From contig NZ_JBNJLT010000001.1 of assembly GCF_050113635.1 (NCBI RefSeq), forward strand, positions 1,141,656 to 1,205,655: DNA of 64,000 bases, in the 5' to 3' direction. Below the pieces are notes generated by a model, which was not told where the DNA came from, made no database searches, and was given only the letters and a program-made list of their open reading frames with translations. Position 1 is the stretch's first letter; each line of letters begins with the position of its first letter. This document shows, piece by piece, positions 17,608 through 26,681 of the stretch. This stretch comes from Marinimicrobium sp050113635. Its GTDB lineage: Bacteria; Pseudomonadota; Gammaproteobacteria; Pseudomonadales; Cellvibrionaceae. A program made the position numbers and the translations under genes.

Positions 17608-18753
17608 TTAGTTGCCCTGTTTGTGGTTATAGATATCAATGGGCTGGGCTTCATCACCCATGTTGTTTCCCCACGCATTGCGCTCGTAGGTCACAACGGC
17701 GGCGAGATCCACTTCACTGAGCTGCTCGCCAAAGGCCTGCATGGCTGTGCCCGGCACGCCGTTCACCACCACATCAATATGGTCATCAATCGGCCCGGTC
17801 ACGACACCGTCACCCACCAGGGCCGGGAAAGTGCCCGGCACACCGGAGCCGTCAGCCTGGTGACAGGCAGCACACCAGCGACCGTAAATGTCTTCGCCGC
17901 GTGCGTACAGTTCATCAAAGCTGAACGTTTGTTCGGTCAGTTTTGCCAGCTCTTCCGCTTCCGCTTTTTTATCAGCCAGCCACTGGCGATACTCGGCTTT
18001 CGGCTTTGCTTCCACCACGATAGGCATGAACCCATGGTCCTTGCCACACAGCTCGGCACACTGGCCGCGATAAATACCGGGCTCTTCAATGTAAGCCCAG
18101 GATTCGTTGATAAAACCGGGAATGGCATCGCGCTTGACACCCAGCGCCGGCACCCACCACGAATGAATCACATCGGCAGCGGTCACCAAAAACCGTACCT
18201 TTTGTCCCACCGGCAGCACCAGCGGCTCATCCACTTCCAAAAGGTAGTTGGCATTTTTCGGGGCGAAGCCGTCGATTTCGTCACGCGAGGTACTGAGGTT
18301 ACTGAAGAAGCTGAAATCCTCTTCAACATAATCGTACTTCCAGCGCCACTGGTAGCCGGTCACCAGAACGTCCACCTCGGCTTCCGAATGATCGTAAAGT
18401 TTGATCAAACTGCTGGTCGCAGGAATGGCCATAATAATCAAAATGACCAGGGGAATGGCGGTCCAGACAATTTCCAGGCCGGTGCTTTCATGGAAGTTGG
18501 CGGGTTTAACACCGCGGGATTTGCGGTGCACGATCATGCTGTAGAACATGACCCCAAACACGACCACGCCGATGGCTACACACCACCAGAACATTTCCAT
18601 GTGCAGGCCGTGAATTTCGCGACTGACCGGAGTGACCCCCTCGGTCATATTAAACTTCCAACGCTCAACCTCTTCTGCCACCGCCCGGTAACTGGGCATC
18701 AGCACGGCAGGGGCAAGCAGCCAGGCAAAACGCCTATGCGCTCGTTTAAACAT
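17608..18753 (-). CDS. ctaC: Cytochrome c oxidase subunit II with fused cytochrome c domain
   Basis: A 381-residue protein with a signal peptide, two membrane helices (about 45-110), a CuA cupredoxin domain and a C-terminal cytochrome c. The CuA ligands are in CAELCGKDHGFM (Cys232, Cys236, His240). The heme site is CAACH (Cys294, Cys297, His298). The fusion marks a caa3-like enzyme that can take electrons directly through its own heme. The start at 18753 (MFKRAHRRF) has GGAGAA upstream; it is the first gene of the leftward cluster. Confidence 0.94.
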   Translation of the reverse strand: MFKRAHRRFAWLLAPAVLMPSYRAVAEEVERWKFNMTEGVTPVSREIHGLHMEMFWWCVAIGVVVFGVMFYSMIVHRKSRGVKPANFHESTGLEIVWTAIPLVILIIMAIPATSSLIKLYDHSEAEVDVLVTGYQWRWKYDYVEEDFSFFSNLSTSRDEIDGFAPKNANYLLEVDEPLVLPVGQKVRFLVTAADVIHSWWVPALGVKRDAIPGFINESWAYIEEPGIYRGQCAELCGKDHGFMPIVVEAKPKAEYRQWLADKKAEAEELAKLTEQTFSFDELYARGEDIYGRWCAACHQADGSGVPGTFPALVGDGVVTGPIDDHIDVVVNGVPGTAMQAFGEQLSEVDLAAVVTYERNAWGNNMGDEAQPIDIYNHKQGN

Positions 18754-19119
18754 CGCCCAAATTCTCCGTGTAGCTAACTTATAGATTATTGTGAAACTAC
18801 TACTTCTTCGGGACCGCACCCGCCAACCTGAACACACTCATCCTGCCAGTGCTGTTACAGCATCGGAAGGAAAAATGTCGGCTGAAAACCAACGGGCTCA
18901 AGACGGCGGGATACGGCCAGTGTGCACTGCGGCGAAATGTCGCAACCACCATTCACAAGGAGGCCATAACTGGAATAAAAAGTCAATGCCTTTATGCGCT
19001 TAGGTTAGCCGACAGCGCGGCACCGCTCAGTGTCCGGCTTTAAACGTCGCAGGGCTGTATTCTCCCCACAGGGCGCTGTACACTCCGCCTCCTTTCTGAA
19101 TTCACACCGGGGAACGGCG
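18754..19119. other. Intergenic region between the cox operon and the MATE gene
   Basis: 366 bp without a convincing gene; the short ORFs here lack ribosome binding sites. It must hold the divergent promoters of the cox cluster (leftward) and the MATE gene (rightward). I see no -35/-10 pair or strong repeat that I would name. Confidence 0.4.
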
Positions 19120-20463
19120 GTGTCCGACCAGCCCAACGCTTCCACCAAAGACGCGGTGCCCAGCCACCGCCAGATCTGGCAACTGGCCTGGCCGATGATG
19201 TTGAGCAACCTCAGCATTCCCCTGCTCGGCGCCGTGGATACCGCTATTCTCGGCCATCTCCCCAACGCAGTGTATCTCGGCGCCGTCACCCTCGGCGCCA
19301 GCGTGGTCAGTCTCCTGCTATGGTCGTTCGGGTTCCTGCGCATGGGCACCACCAGCGTCACCGCTCGCGCACTCGGTGCCGGTGATGACCACCGTGTGCG
19401 AGAAGTATTGGCGCAAAGCCTGCTGATCGGCGTGGCCATGGCGTGCCTGGTGACCCTGGCGGGCCCACTGCTGCTTCCTGTGATTCTGGGCTGGATGAAT
19501 CCGAGCGCGGAAGTGCTGGCGCTGGCGTTGAGTTATGCCCAGATACGATTGTTAGGCGCGCCGGCAAGCCTGATGAATTACGCATTGGTAGGCTGGTTTA
19601 TCGGCCGCCAGGATACGCGGCGTCCCCTGGCGATTCTCTTTACGGTCAACGGTCTGAACATTGCGCTCGATGCCGTCTTTATTCTCGGATTCGGCTTGAA
19701 TAGCGACGGTGCCGCCTGGGCCAGCGTCGTAGCGGAGTACGGGGGGCTTGTTCTCGGCCTCTGGCTGGCGCTGCGGGTACTGAGTCGCACACCGGGCCAA
19801 TGGGATATTCCGGCACTGAAGCGCCTGGGACAGTACCGGGAACTGTTCGTCGTTAACCGCCATTTGTTTGTGCGCACATTATGCCTGCTGGCGATATTTG
19901 TGTTTTTCGCCGCCCAGGGCGCGCAAATGGGGGACCAGATCCTCGCCGCGAACGCTATTTTGATGCAGTTTCTGTTACTGACGTCCTACGCACTGGACGG
20001 TTTCGCTCATGCGGCCGAAGCCCTGGTGGGGCGCGCTACTGGGGCCAACGCACCGCTGGCCTTCCGCGCGGCGGTGCGCCGTACCGGGCTCTGGGCGTTG
20101 CTCTGCGCGGCTCTGATCAGCGCACTGTTCATACTCGGTGCGCCCTGGTGGCCAGGGTTGTTTACTGACCTGCCCACTGTGGAAGCCCTGGTGAGGGCGC
20201 ATTTTGTGTGGGTCTGCCTGATTCCACTGGTCGGCGTTTGGGGCTACCAGCTCGACGGCGTGTTTCTGGGCAGCGGACAGACAGCCGCCATGCAATACAC
20301 GGTGCTGATTTCCGCCGCTCTGTTTCTTGTGTTGTGGTGGCCGCTTTCCGCATTCGGGAACCACGGTCTATGGCTTTGCTTTCTCATATTCAATGCGCTG
20401 CGGGGCCTGCTGCTTGGTGCTGTCTTTGGATATCGCTACGGGTATCGCACTCGGCCCGCCTGA
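19120..20463 (+). CDS. MATE-family efflux transporter (DinF-like)
   Basis: A 447-residue membrane protein with about twelve helices. The MATE fold is shown by WQLAWPMMLSNLSIPLLGAVD at the first helix (in parts: MMLSNLSIPLLGAVDTAIL) and the repeated half around RTLCLLAIFVFFAAQGAQMG. It resembles DinF/NorM-type cation-coupled exporters. The start is uncertain: GTG at 19120 (VSDQPNASTKD) with GGGGAA just upstream gives the usual length; the longer reading from GTG 19030 adds 30 basic residues. Confidence 0.85.
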   Translation: MSDQPNASTKDAVPSHRQIWQLAWPMMLSNLSIPLLGAVDTAILGHLPNAVYLGAVTLGASVVSLLLWSFGFLRMGTTSVTARALGAGDDHRVREVLAQSLLIGVAMACLVTLAGPLLLPVILGWMNPSAEVLALALSYAQIRLLGAPASLMNYALVGWFIGRQDTRRPLAILFTVNGLNIALDAVFILGFGLNSDGAAWASVVAEYGGLVLGLWLALRVLSRTPGQWDIPALKRLGQYRELFVVNRHLFVRTLCLLAIFVFFAAQGAQMGDQILAANAILMQFLLLTSYALDGFAHAAEALVGRATGANAPLAFRAAVRRTGLWALLCAALISALFILGAPWWPGLFTDLPTVEALVRAHFVWVCLIPLVGVWGYQLDGVFLGSGQTAAMQYTVLISAALFLVLWWPLSAFGNHGLWLCFLIFNALRGLLLGAVFGYRYGYRTRPA

Positions 20464-20635
20464 TTAAGTTCCATTCCTACGATGCCTACGATGTAAGTCC
20501 CGTTCCCGGGTTCCCACCGCCTCCGTTATAAAAAAACACTCTTAAAAGTGGCTTGTATTTACTCACTTTTGAATTAACTTTAAAGGAAGAAAGCGCCGAC
20601 CACACCCAACGGCCGGACGTGGAGGCCTATGCAAC

Positions 20636-21289
20636 ATGCTGTGTGTCCAATCCATTGGCAACATACGAGCGCTGATTCGGCAAGCCAGGGAGACAGATAC
20701 AGAAACAGGACAGTTACACCGAATTCTGCAGCGTCGAGCCCACCGTCTGCACGGTGCCATTGAGCTGCCCCGCGAGCAAGCGGCGGACGCGCTACAAAGT
20801 TTTGTGGTGCGCTATATCGAGAATGTGCCGGAGCTAATCGAAGCCATCTACAACCTGACGCAGGAGGCGGGCCTGTACCCACGTATAAAACCACTGCTGC
20901 TGGTCGCGTGTGATTACATTCTCTGCCCTCCGGATCTGGTCGCCGGCCGCACTCAATGGGCCGCACTGCTGGACGAGGCCTACCTCTCCCACCGCTTGCT
21001 GGAGGAAGTCAACGACCGCTTTATCAGTTATTGCGGCATCCCTCTGGCCCCACTGGATACCACCCGAGCCAATGTGATCGCCCATGAGCTGATTGGAGAA
21101 CCTTTCGCCAACGAGCTGGATCAGGCGGTGCTGTTTTCCGCCGAGTTATTACTGAGCGAACACGCCTTTGAGGAGGCCAGCTTCAAGCACTACGCCGCAC
21201 AACATCGCCACCGCCGATGGTCCGAGGAGCGGCGACGCTGGCCGTGCTTTGAGGCCGACCTCGGCATCGGCCTGCGACTCAACTCCTGA
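20636..21289 (+). CDS. Uncharacterised soluble protein, 217 residues
   Basis: Starts MLCVQSIGNIRALIRQARET; largely helical with a central segment LYPRIKPLLLVACDYILCPPDLV reminiscent of the DUF1232/YkvA-type helix but too diverged to assign. The C-terminus is rich in His and Arg (HRHRRWSEERRRWP). GGAGG lies about 10 bases before the ATG. Its last 11 bases overlap the convergent peroxiredoxin gene. Function unknown. Confidence 0.65.
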   Translation: MLCVQSIGNIRALIRQARETDTETGQLHRILQRRAHRLHGAIELPREQAADALQSFVVRYIENVPELIEAIYNLTQEAGLYPRIKPLLLVACDYILCPPDLVAGRTQWAALLDEAYLSHRLLEEVNDRFISYCGIPLAPLDTTRANVIAHELIGEPFANELDQAVLFSAELLLSEHAFEEASFKHYAAQHRHRRWSEERRRWPCFEADLGIGLRLNS

Positions 21290-21833
21290 GTTGCGCCAAT
21301 ACATCCGTGGGGTTGAGGTGTGGCGGGAACACCGGGTAGTACACCTGACGAATGACTCCGCCCTCTACCAGCAGCGTAATGCGCTTGATGTAGCGGTGGC
21401 CGTCATAATCAAACAGCGGCAGCTCTAGGGCCTCGGCCAGCTTGAGGTCGGTATCGTTCAGCAGCGGGTATGGCAAACGCAAGCGCTCGACAGCCTCTTT
21501 CTGGTCCGCCAGCGGTTGCGCACTCACCCCGTACACCGACACCCCCAGGGCCTGGAATTCAGGATAGCGATCGCGGAAACCACAGCATTGCGTGGTACAC
21601 CCCCGAGCGCCAGGGATTTTGTTCCAGCCACGCATCGGAGGCTGCTCGGGTTTACCGGTCATGGGATAGAAGAACACCACGGCGGTTCCGGGCAGTTCAC
21701 TCAGGTCGACGCTGCCACCACTGGTGGCGGGCCGGGTTACTGAAGGCAGAGCCAGCCCCTGCAGATGATCACAGGCACCATCCTCCACAGGTTCGGGCAA
21801 TCCCTCGGGAAGCATGTACAAGTTTTTTACCAT
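21279..21833 (-). CDS. Thiol peroxidase / peroxiredoxin
   Basis: A 184-residue AhpC/TSA-fold protein. The active-site region is IPGARGCTTQCCGFRDRY with the likely peroxidatic Cys79 and nearby Cys83/Cys84 as possible resolving residues. VVFFYPMTG and GVSVYGVSAQ are the flanking strands. It would reduce peroxides in the cytoplasm at the expense of thiols. It is a single gene, convergent with the 217-residue protein. Confidence 0.85.
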   Translation of the reverse strand: MVKNLYMLPEGLPEPVEDGACDHLQGLALPSVTRPATSGGSVDLSELPGTAVVFFYPMTGKPEQPPMRGWNKIPGARGCTTQCCGFRDRYPEFQALGVSVYGVSAQPLADQKEAVERLRLPYPLLNDTDLKLAEALELPLFDYDGHRYIKRITLLVEGGVIRQVYYPVFPPHLNPTDVLAQLRS

Positions 21834-22006
21834 GGGCTGTTGTCCTGTTATTCAAAATAGGTCTGCCAAATACAACCTGTCCGAATACCTAGCCTCGCAA
21901 AACCTGTGCCACTAACGGGCACTCGCCCAGAGTGTAGCGCGCCCGACACGAGCCCCGCCACCTCTATTCAAGCGAGATCCTGACCGAAGAAGCCAGTGCC
22001 CGCACC

Positions 22007-22046
22007 AAAAAAGGGCGGACACCTTTCCTGGTGAAAGGCACCGCCC
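22007..22046 (-). terminator. Terminator after the TIM-barrel gene
   Basis: On the leftward strand GGGGCGGTGCCTTTC pairs with GAAAGGTGTCCGCCC, a long stem with one small internal mismatch, followed by six T. It ends the transcript of the gene at 22088-23035. Confidence 0.85.
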
Positions 22047-22087
22047 CAAATAATGGCTTTCCGTTTAGTCTGCCCCGCTAATGGCTT

Positions 22088-23035
22088 TTACACCAGCGAT
22101 AATGCCCGTTGCATCGCTTCTGCTGTTTTTTGCGCCGCCTGCCGGTCGGGAAGCTCATTCAGCGCCTGACTAAACGGTTCCGCCCGCACCGGACCCCGAT
22201 AGCCGAGGTCTTGCAACGCCGTCAAAAACGTTTTCATATCAATCACACCCGTTTCCAGGGGCAAATGGCGGCGATTATCAATTTGTTCGTCTCTGGAAAG
22301 ATCGTCCCGGGCGTCATTCAGATCCACCGTCACGATATCGTCCGGCGAAAGCGCCAACAGATCTTCTACCGTGTCTGACGCACAAAACCAGTGGAAGCTG
22401 TCCAACACCAATCCAACATTCGGACGATCAATGGCAGTAATCAGTTCCCGGGCTTCGGCCAACGTGCGAATAAAGGCAAACTTGTCCCGGCTCATCAGAG
22501 TTTTCGGGCCCACGTATTCGAGCCCGAGGCGCACGCCGTGCTCGCCAGCCACTTCTGCACACTGACGCAGCCGCTCAGTATGCAACGCAAAATTCTCCCG
22601 GTACGTGCGACTGTCATGGGTCGGCATGATCCAGGTACCCATTCGCGTGGCACCCAGTTGTTCCATCACGGCGGCCTGCGCTTTCAGCGCTTTCAGCCCC
22701 GACTCAAACGTGGCACGGTCCTGTCGAAACTCCACCGGCAACCCTGCAGCATCCCATTGCAGGCCGGTGTGTGCCATGCGTTCTTTAGTGGATGCCACTG
22801 CCTCTGGGGCGTCTACCAGTTCGCCCGGTGCACAGGTGACGGCCGAAAAACCGAACTCCACTGCCAGGTCAATGGCCTGCCGTTGCGAGACTGACACTCC
22901 AATCATTCCAGGGCTGAGCGAGAGGGCAAACCGTGCTGCTCGTCTGGAGGCCGCCAGTGGCGCACCAAACGGGACAGCACCCGCGACCATCGCGAGCGCG
23001 CTTTGCTTGAGGAAGGTTCGTCGTGATGCAGCCAT
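22088..23035 (-). CDS. Exported sugar phosphate isomerase/epimerase-like TIM-barrel protein
   Basis: A 315-residue protein with a Tat-type leader (SRRTFLKQSALAMVAGAVP) and a xylose-isomerase-like TIM barrel. Likely metal-binding or catalytic residues lie in LGLEYVGPKTL, LVLDSFHW, DIVTVDLNDA and VRAEPFSQALN. Related proteins isomerise or epimerise sugars and inositols in Bacteroidetes-like and cellulolytic bacteria. The substrate is unknown. It is a single gene with a strong terminator behind it. Confidence 0.8.
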   Translation of the reverse strand: MAASRRTFLKQSALAMVAGAVPFGAPLAASRRAARFALSLSPGMIGVSVSQRQAIDLAVEFGFSAVTCAPGELVDAPEAVASTKERMAHTGLQWDAAGLPVEFRQDRATFESGLKALKAQAAVMEQLGATRMGTWIMPTHDSRTYRENFALHTERLRQCAEVAGEHGVRLGLEYVGPKTLMSRDKFAFIRTLAEARELITAIDRPNVGLVLDSFHWFCASDTVEDLLALSPDDIVTVDLNDARDDLSRDEQIDNRRHLPLETGVIDMKTFLTALQDLGYRGPVRAEPFSQALNELPDRQAAQKTAEAMQRALSLV

Positions 23036-23321
23036 GGCGTCTTCTCCGATAGGGAAAAAGCACGGATGCTAGCAGATGTAACCGGTTTAGTCGCCTTTGA
23101 TACGCGCTGCCTTCCCGAGACAACCGTGATTTTTCACACTGCGGGTTGAGCGTCCTCCACAGGAAAGTGCCGGTTTTCAATTGATAAATACGCCACTCTC
23201 TGCCAAAGTTTCCTAAGGGACTCTCCTCAGCTACCGGAGATGGGTCCCCAACACCGCTCGCGGCGCTGAAATACACGTTTTAATACCAAGAGATGATGGG
23301 ACGCCCTGTGCCCTTGAGACG

Positions 23322-24407
23322 ATGACAGTTCTGGAACATAAGCCCCGGGCTATACAAAAAGACAAAAAAGCCATTAACACTCAGGCCAAAAAAATCGACG
23401 TCGACCGGCGTACTTATATCCTGTCCTTCGTCAGTTATGGTTCCGGTGCCGTAATGGTCGGGGCGGGCTTGCGATCCGTCCTCGCCGGATCACCCGACCT
23501 TCTGCTCACCGCATTATTGTTCGGCATTGCCGGCGCCTTCCTGGCAACGATGGTGTATTACCATTGGTCCCGAAATATTGAACGCGCCTGCCTGATCGAA
23601 ACAGTCTGGGTGGGTCTCTTTGTGTTGACGCTGGTTTATCACGGCGGCTACGCCAACACCGCTCTGTACTGGGTGTTTCCCTTTCCCGCTGTGTTGTTTG
23701 GCATGCTGGGCACCCGCAACGCGCTCATCGGTAACGGATTGATCATGGCGGGCCTGGCCATGTTGTTGTTCGCGTCCGAACACATTCGCGCAGAATATCG
23801 CGAAGAGGAAATCGGGCGATTTTACATTTCACTGCTGGTGGTCGTGGTCGCCTCGTGGATGAATGAGTACTACCGGCAACGCAGTCACGATGAAATGAGT
23901 GAGTTGCAGGCCACCCGGGAGCAGCAGGCCAACACCGATCCTCTCACGCTGCTGCCCAATCGCCGGTTTATCGATGCCGAATTTGCTCATAACCTGGCGC
24001 AAAAACCTGACGACTTTCTGCCCCTCGGGGTGGTGATGTGCGATCTGGACCACTTCAAGCAACTCAATGACCAATTCGGCCACCAGACCGGTGACCACGT
24101 GCTTCGGCAGGCAGCCCAGCGGTTTCGCCAGACACTGCGTCGCCAGGACATTGCCTGTCGTACGGGCGGCGAAGAGTTCCTGATGTTTTTACCGGATACC
24201 GACCTGGCCGATGCGCTTACTGTCGCGGAAAAAGTGCGGCGACACCTTGCTTCAACACCGTTCGTCGTGCGCGGCGAAGCGCACCAGATCACCGCCAGCT
24301 TTGGCGTTGCGGTGTGCCATAACGTCGAGAAGCTCGAAGCGGCTGTCGAAGCGGCTGATCAGGCGCTCTACCGATCCAAGCTTGGTGGCCGGGACCAGGT
24401 TACCTGA
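23322..24407 (+). CDS. Membrane-bound diguanylate cyclase
   Basis: A 361-residue protein with about six N-terminal membrane helices (about 28-190) and a C-terminal GGDEF domain (about 205-360). The domain start is DPLTLLPNRRFID, the active motif is GGEEF (282-286), and an allosteric I-site RRQD (273-276) sits in the usual place. It should make cyclic di-GMP in response to an unknown membrane signal. It overlaps the 3' end of the PstS-OmpA gene by 8 bases (convergent). Confidence 0.92.
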   Translation: MTVLEHKPRAIQKDKKAINTQAKKIDVDRRTYILSFVSYGSGAVMVGAGLRSVLAGSPDLLLTALLFGIAGAFLATMVYYHWSRNIERACLIETVWVGLFVLTLVYHGGYANTALYWVFPFPAVLFGMLGTRNALIGNGLIMAGLAMLLFASEHIRAEYREEEIGRFYISLLVVVVASWMNEYYRQRSHDEMSELQATREQQANTDPLTLLPNRRFIDAEFAHNLAQKPDDFLPLGVVMCDLDHFKQLNDQFGHQTGDHVLRQAAQRFRQTLRRQDIACRTGGEEFLMFLPDTDLADALTVAEKVRRHLASTPFVVRGEAHQITASFGVAVCHNVEKLEAAVEAADQALYRSKLGGRDQVT

Positions 24408-25857
24408 CATCCACCGCTCTCGGAGGACGGTCAGTCTGCCAGCGCTCGGTTTTAATGCCGTTGACGGTCGAGGCCGCCTCACTGTCAAACAGCCAGACTT
24501 CCACCCGTTGATTTTTGAGGCGCCCGGCACCCTCGCCTTCCGCTACCGGCAAGAGCCCGCCAAACCCCACCACCGACGCAGCTTCCACACCTCCGTCGCG
24601 CAATGCGGCCTTGACCCGTAGCGCACGCATCCGCGAGAGCACCTGGGCACGCTGCTCAGACTGGTGGGCATCCCCAAACCCGATCAGCTGAAGCTGGCGG
24701 TTCCGGTTCTCCGGCGTTTCCATAAACTGTGTGAGACGCTGCACATCCCACAGTGCCTTGTTGTCCAGCCGGGAGCTGCCGCGATCAAACCGGAAGTTGA
24801 TTGACAAACGTTCGGAATGCGCTGCCAAAGCTTGATAATCAGCCGGTGCGCCCGCTGGCAATTCCGGGCGAAATTCCACGGGCGTTTGTGCCACAAACCC
24901 AACGTCCGCCACCCGGCGCTGACCGAGTTCACCTTGAGCAAAGTGAATAAACTCCGCCACCAGCGGTGAGGTTTGTGCCGGGTGGGTGTAAAAATAAAGC
25001 CGTCGTGCCAACGCATAGTCTTCCGTTGCCACATACAATGGGGAAGGGCTCAGAGGACGCACATTGGCGTGGGAGACACTGAGCGCTTTGGTCTTGCGTA
25101 CCGAGGCCAGCCCGACAAAACCAATCGCACCACGATCAGCGGCCACCGCGTCTGACAGTCGATCGTTGGATTCAAACCGGGGCGTACCGCCCACCAGTTC
25201 ATTGTCATCCCCCAATACCATACTGCGAAAGCTGTCCCAGGTGCCGGAGCGGTCATCGCGCGCGTACAGGGAGACGCGCCGCTCCGGTCCCCCGACCGCG
25301 GACCAGTTTTGGAACCGCCCGGAAAATAATCCCGCGATTTGATCGACGGTCAGTGACGACACCGGATTATCCGGGTGCACGATCACGGCCAGACCGTCGA
25401 TCGCCACCACATGCTCGGCTTCAAAGGTGCGCATCGCCTCGGGGTGCTCGAACAGCTGTGTTTCTGCCACCGTTATAGGCCGGGATGCCATCGCAATGTC
25501 AGCCACGCCCGAGGCCAGACCGCGCATTCCCGTGCCCGTGCCATGCGCGGCGACATCAATGAACACCAGAGTACCAGCGTAACGCCCTTCCACTCGGTAT
25601 TCGTTGGCGATACCCCGGGCCCGGATACTCACTCGTTGCACCCCTTTGGCCATCAGATAATCGCGAGCCAGTTCCGGTGCGAGCCGCGCACCCACTGTGT
25701 TCGAGCCCTGCAAGGCAAACAACTGCCCCTGTTCCCCGGCCGCCAGCGGCGGCAATGCCGGTGACGGTTCGGCCACGGCATTCAGCGCCGTACCCAGCAT
25801 CATAACGAGCCACGCCGCCGCGACACACCGTGTCCGCCATTTGCGATACCGCACCAT
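24400..25857 (-). CDS. PstS-like phosphate-binding domain fused to an OmpA peptidoglycan-binding domain
   Basis: A 485-residue exported protein (signal peptide about 1-29). Residues about 40-320 form a type II periplasmic binding domain of the PstS group: QGSNTVGARLAPEL, SGVADIAMASRPIT, YARDDRSGTWDSF and AIGFVGLA match the phosphate-contact loops. Residues about 350-470 are OmpA-like (INFRFDRGSSRLDNKAL, QRVEVWLF). The fusion would tether a phosphate-binding domain to the cell wall. It is the last gene of the Pho-box operon starting at 29017, 49 bases after the deacetylase gene. Confidence 0.85.
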   Translation of the reverse strand: MVRYRKWRTRCVAAAWLVMMLGTALNAVAEPSPALPPLAAGEQGQLFALQGSNTVGARLAPELARDYLMAKGVQRVSIRARGIANEYRVEGRYAGTLVFIDVAAHGTGTGMRGLASGVADIAMASRPITVAETQLFEHPEAMRTFEAEHVVAIDGLAVIVHPDNPVSSLTVDQIAGLFSGRFQNWSAVGGPERRVSLYARDDRSGTWDSFRSMVLGDDNELVGGTPRFESNDRLSDAVAADRGAIGFVGLASVRKTKALSVSHANVRPLSPSPLYVATEDYALARRLYFYTHPAQTSPLVAEFIHFAQGELGQRRVADVGFVAQTPVEFRPELPAGAPADYQALAAHSERLSINFRFDRGSSRLDNKALWDVQRLTQFMETPENRNRQLQLIGFGDAHQSEQRAQVLSRMRALRVKAALRDGGVEAASVVGFGGLLPVAEGEGAGRLKNQRVEVWLFDSEAASTVNGIKTERWQTDRPPRAVDVR

Positions 25858-25906
25858 ATTGATTTCTCCACTGACAACGCTGGCTGGTCAGCTTAGGCAG
25901 GAATTG

Positions 25907-26623
25907 TTACGGCGCCGTGAAATCCGACGCCGAAAACAACGTGCGGTAGTCCACCGAGGCTTCCAGGCTCTCCAATGTCAGGCGCAACTCATCGGCCAGC
26001 CGCAACTCCGCATCGTCCGGGTGCAGCGCCAGCCGTACCGGGCGCCCGGTGGCGGACGCCACCGCTCGATTAAAACGGTTCCACAACGACAGGCCCGCCG
26101 CTCTCCAGGCGTTATCGGCTTCGTAACCCACCAGCGGGACGGCACACCGCTTGCCGGAGGACAGGTGTCGGTAACCCGAGGTGGTTTCGATATAGTCAAA
26201 CGGGGATTCGCGCAAATCCGCTGCGGTCAGTCGCCCCAGCGCCCAGGCCGGCGGTACATAGAGTGACGGAGCAGAGAGCCCGTTCTGAGAGAACCAGCGG
26301 TGATTTTTTGCCAAGAGTGCCCGCAAAGACTCGCGGGACTGGCTCAGATGTTCCGCCGCCTGCCGTGACAGACACCAACTGTGAAGCTGGTGGTAAAGCC
26401 CCCGTATCGGTCCGGACTGATGGCTCCAACCGTGCCCAGCCAACTCCAGCCCCTCCGCTTCCCAACAGGCCAGCTGGGCAATCCCCATTGGCGTCCAATC
26501 CCGACCGGGCACGACCAGCAGAACCACGCGGGCCCGTACCGGGGGAGACATCAGGGCCAGCAGGGCTGTCACCTGCCCCAGGGTATGAGGCATCACATCG
26601 TGAATCGAAACCAGCGCCCGCAC
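25907..26623 (-). CDS. DUF2334 polysaccharide deacetylase-like protein
   Basis: A 238-residue cytoplasmic NodB-fold protein. SIHDVMP near the start gives the His-Asp metal pair, and HGWSHQ the later His ligand of the deacetylase family; RLALHPDDAE is the C-terminal catalytic region. The substrate is unknown. It lies third in a four-gene operon with a sulfotransferase and a glycosyltransferase, which suggests that it acts on an acylated glycoconjugate or N-acetyl sugar made by them. Confidence 0.82.
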   Translation of the reverse strand: MRALVSIHDVMPHTLGQVTALLALMSPPVRARVVLLVVPGRDWTPMGIAQLACWEAEGLELAGHGWSHQSGPIRGLYHQLHSWCLSRQAAEHLSQSRESLRALLAKNHRWFSQNGLSAPSLYVPPAWALGRLTAADLRESPFDYIETTSGYRHLSSGKRCAVPLVGYEADNAWRAAGLSLWNRFNRAVASATGRPVRLALHPDDAELRLADELRLTLESLEASVDYRTLFSASDFTAP

Positions 26624-26681
26624 GGTCGCGTTTTCTCCTGTATTTTGGGTGGGATTTGTCCGCCTCGCTTGCGTTCGTCCC

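Noticed and set aside
16864..18777. 637-residue rightward ORF across the cytochrome oxidase genes
   Set aside because: Antisense to coxA and coxB, His-rich low-complexity translation produced by codon bias; no start signal.
18754..19119. Small genes in the cox-MATE gap
   Set aside because: Short overlapping ORFs without ribosome binding sites or recognisable sequence.
20544..20570. Terminator after the MATE gene (AAAAGTG / CACTTTT)
   Set aside because: A 7-bp AT-rich stem with a 13-base loop and no proper T run; too weak to call.
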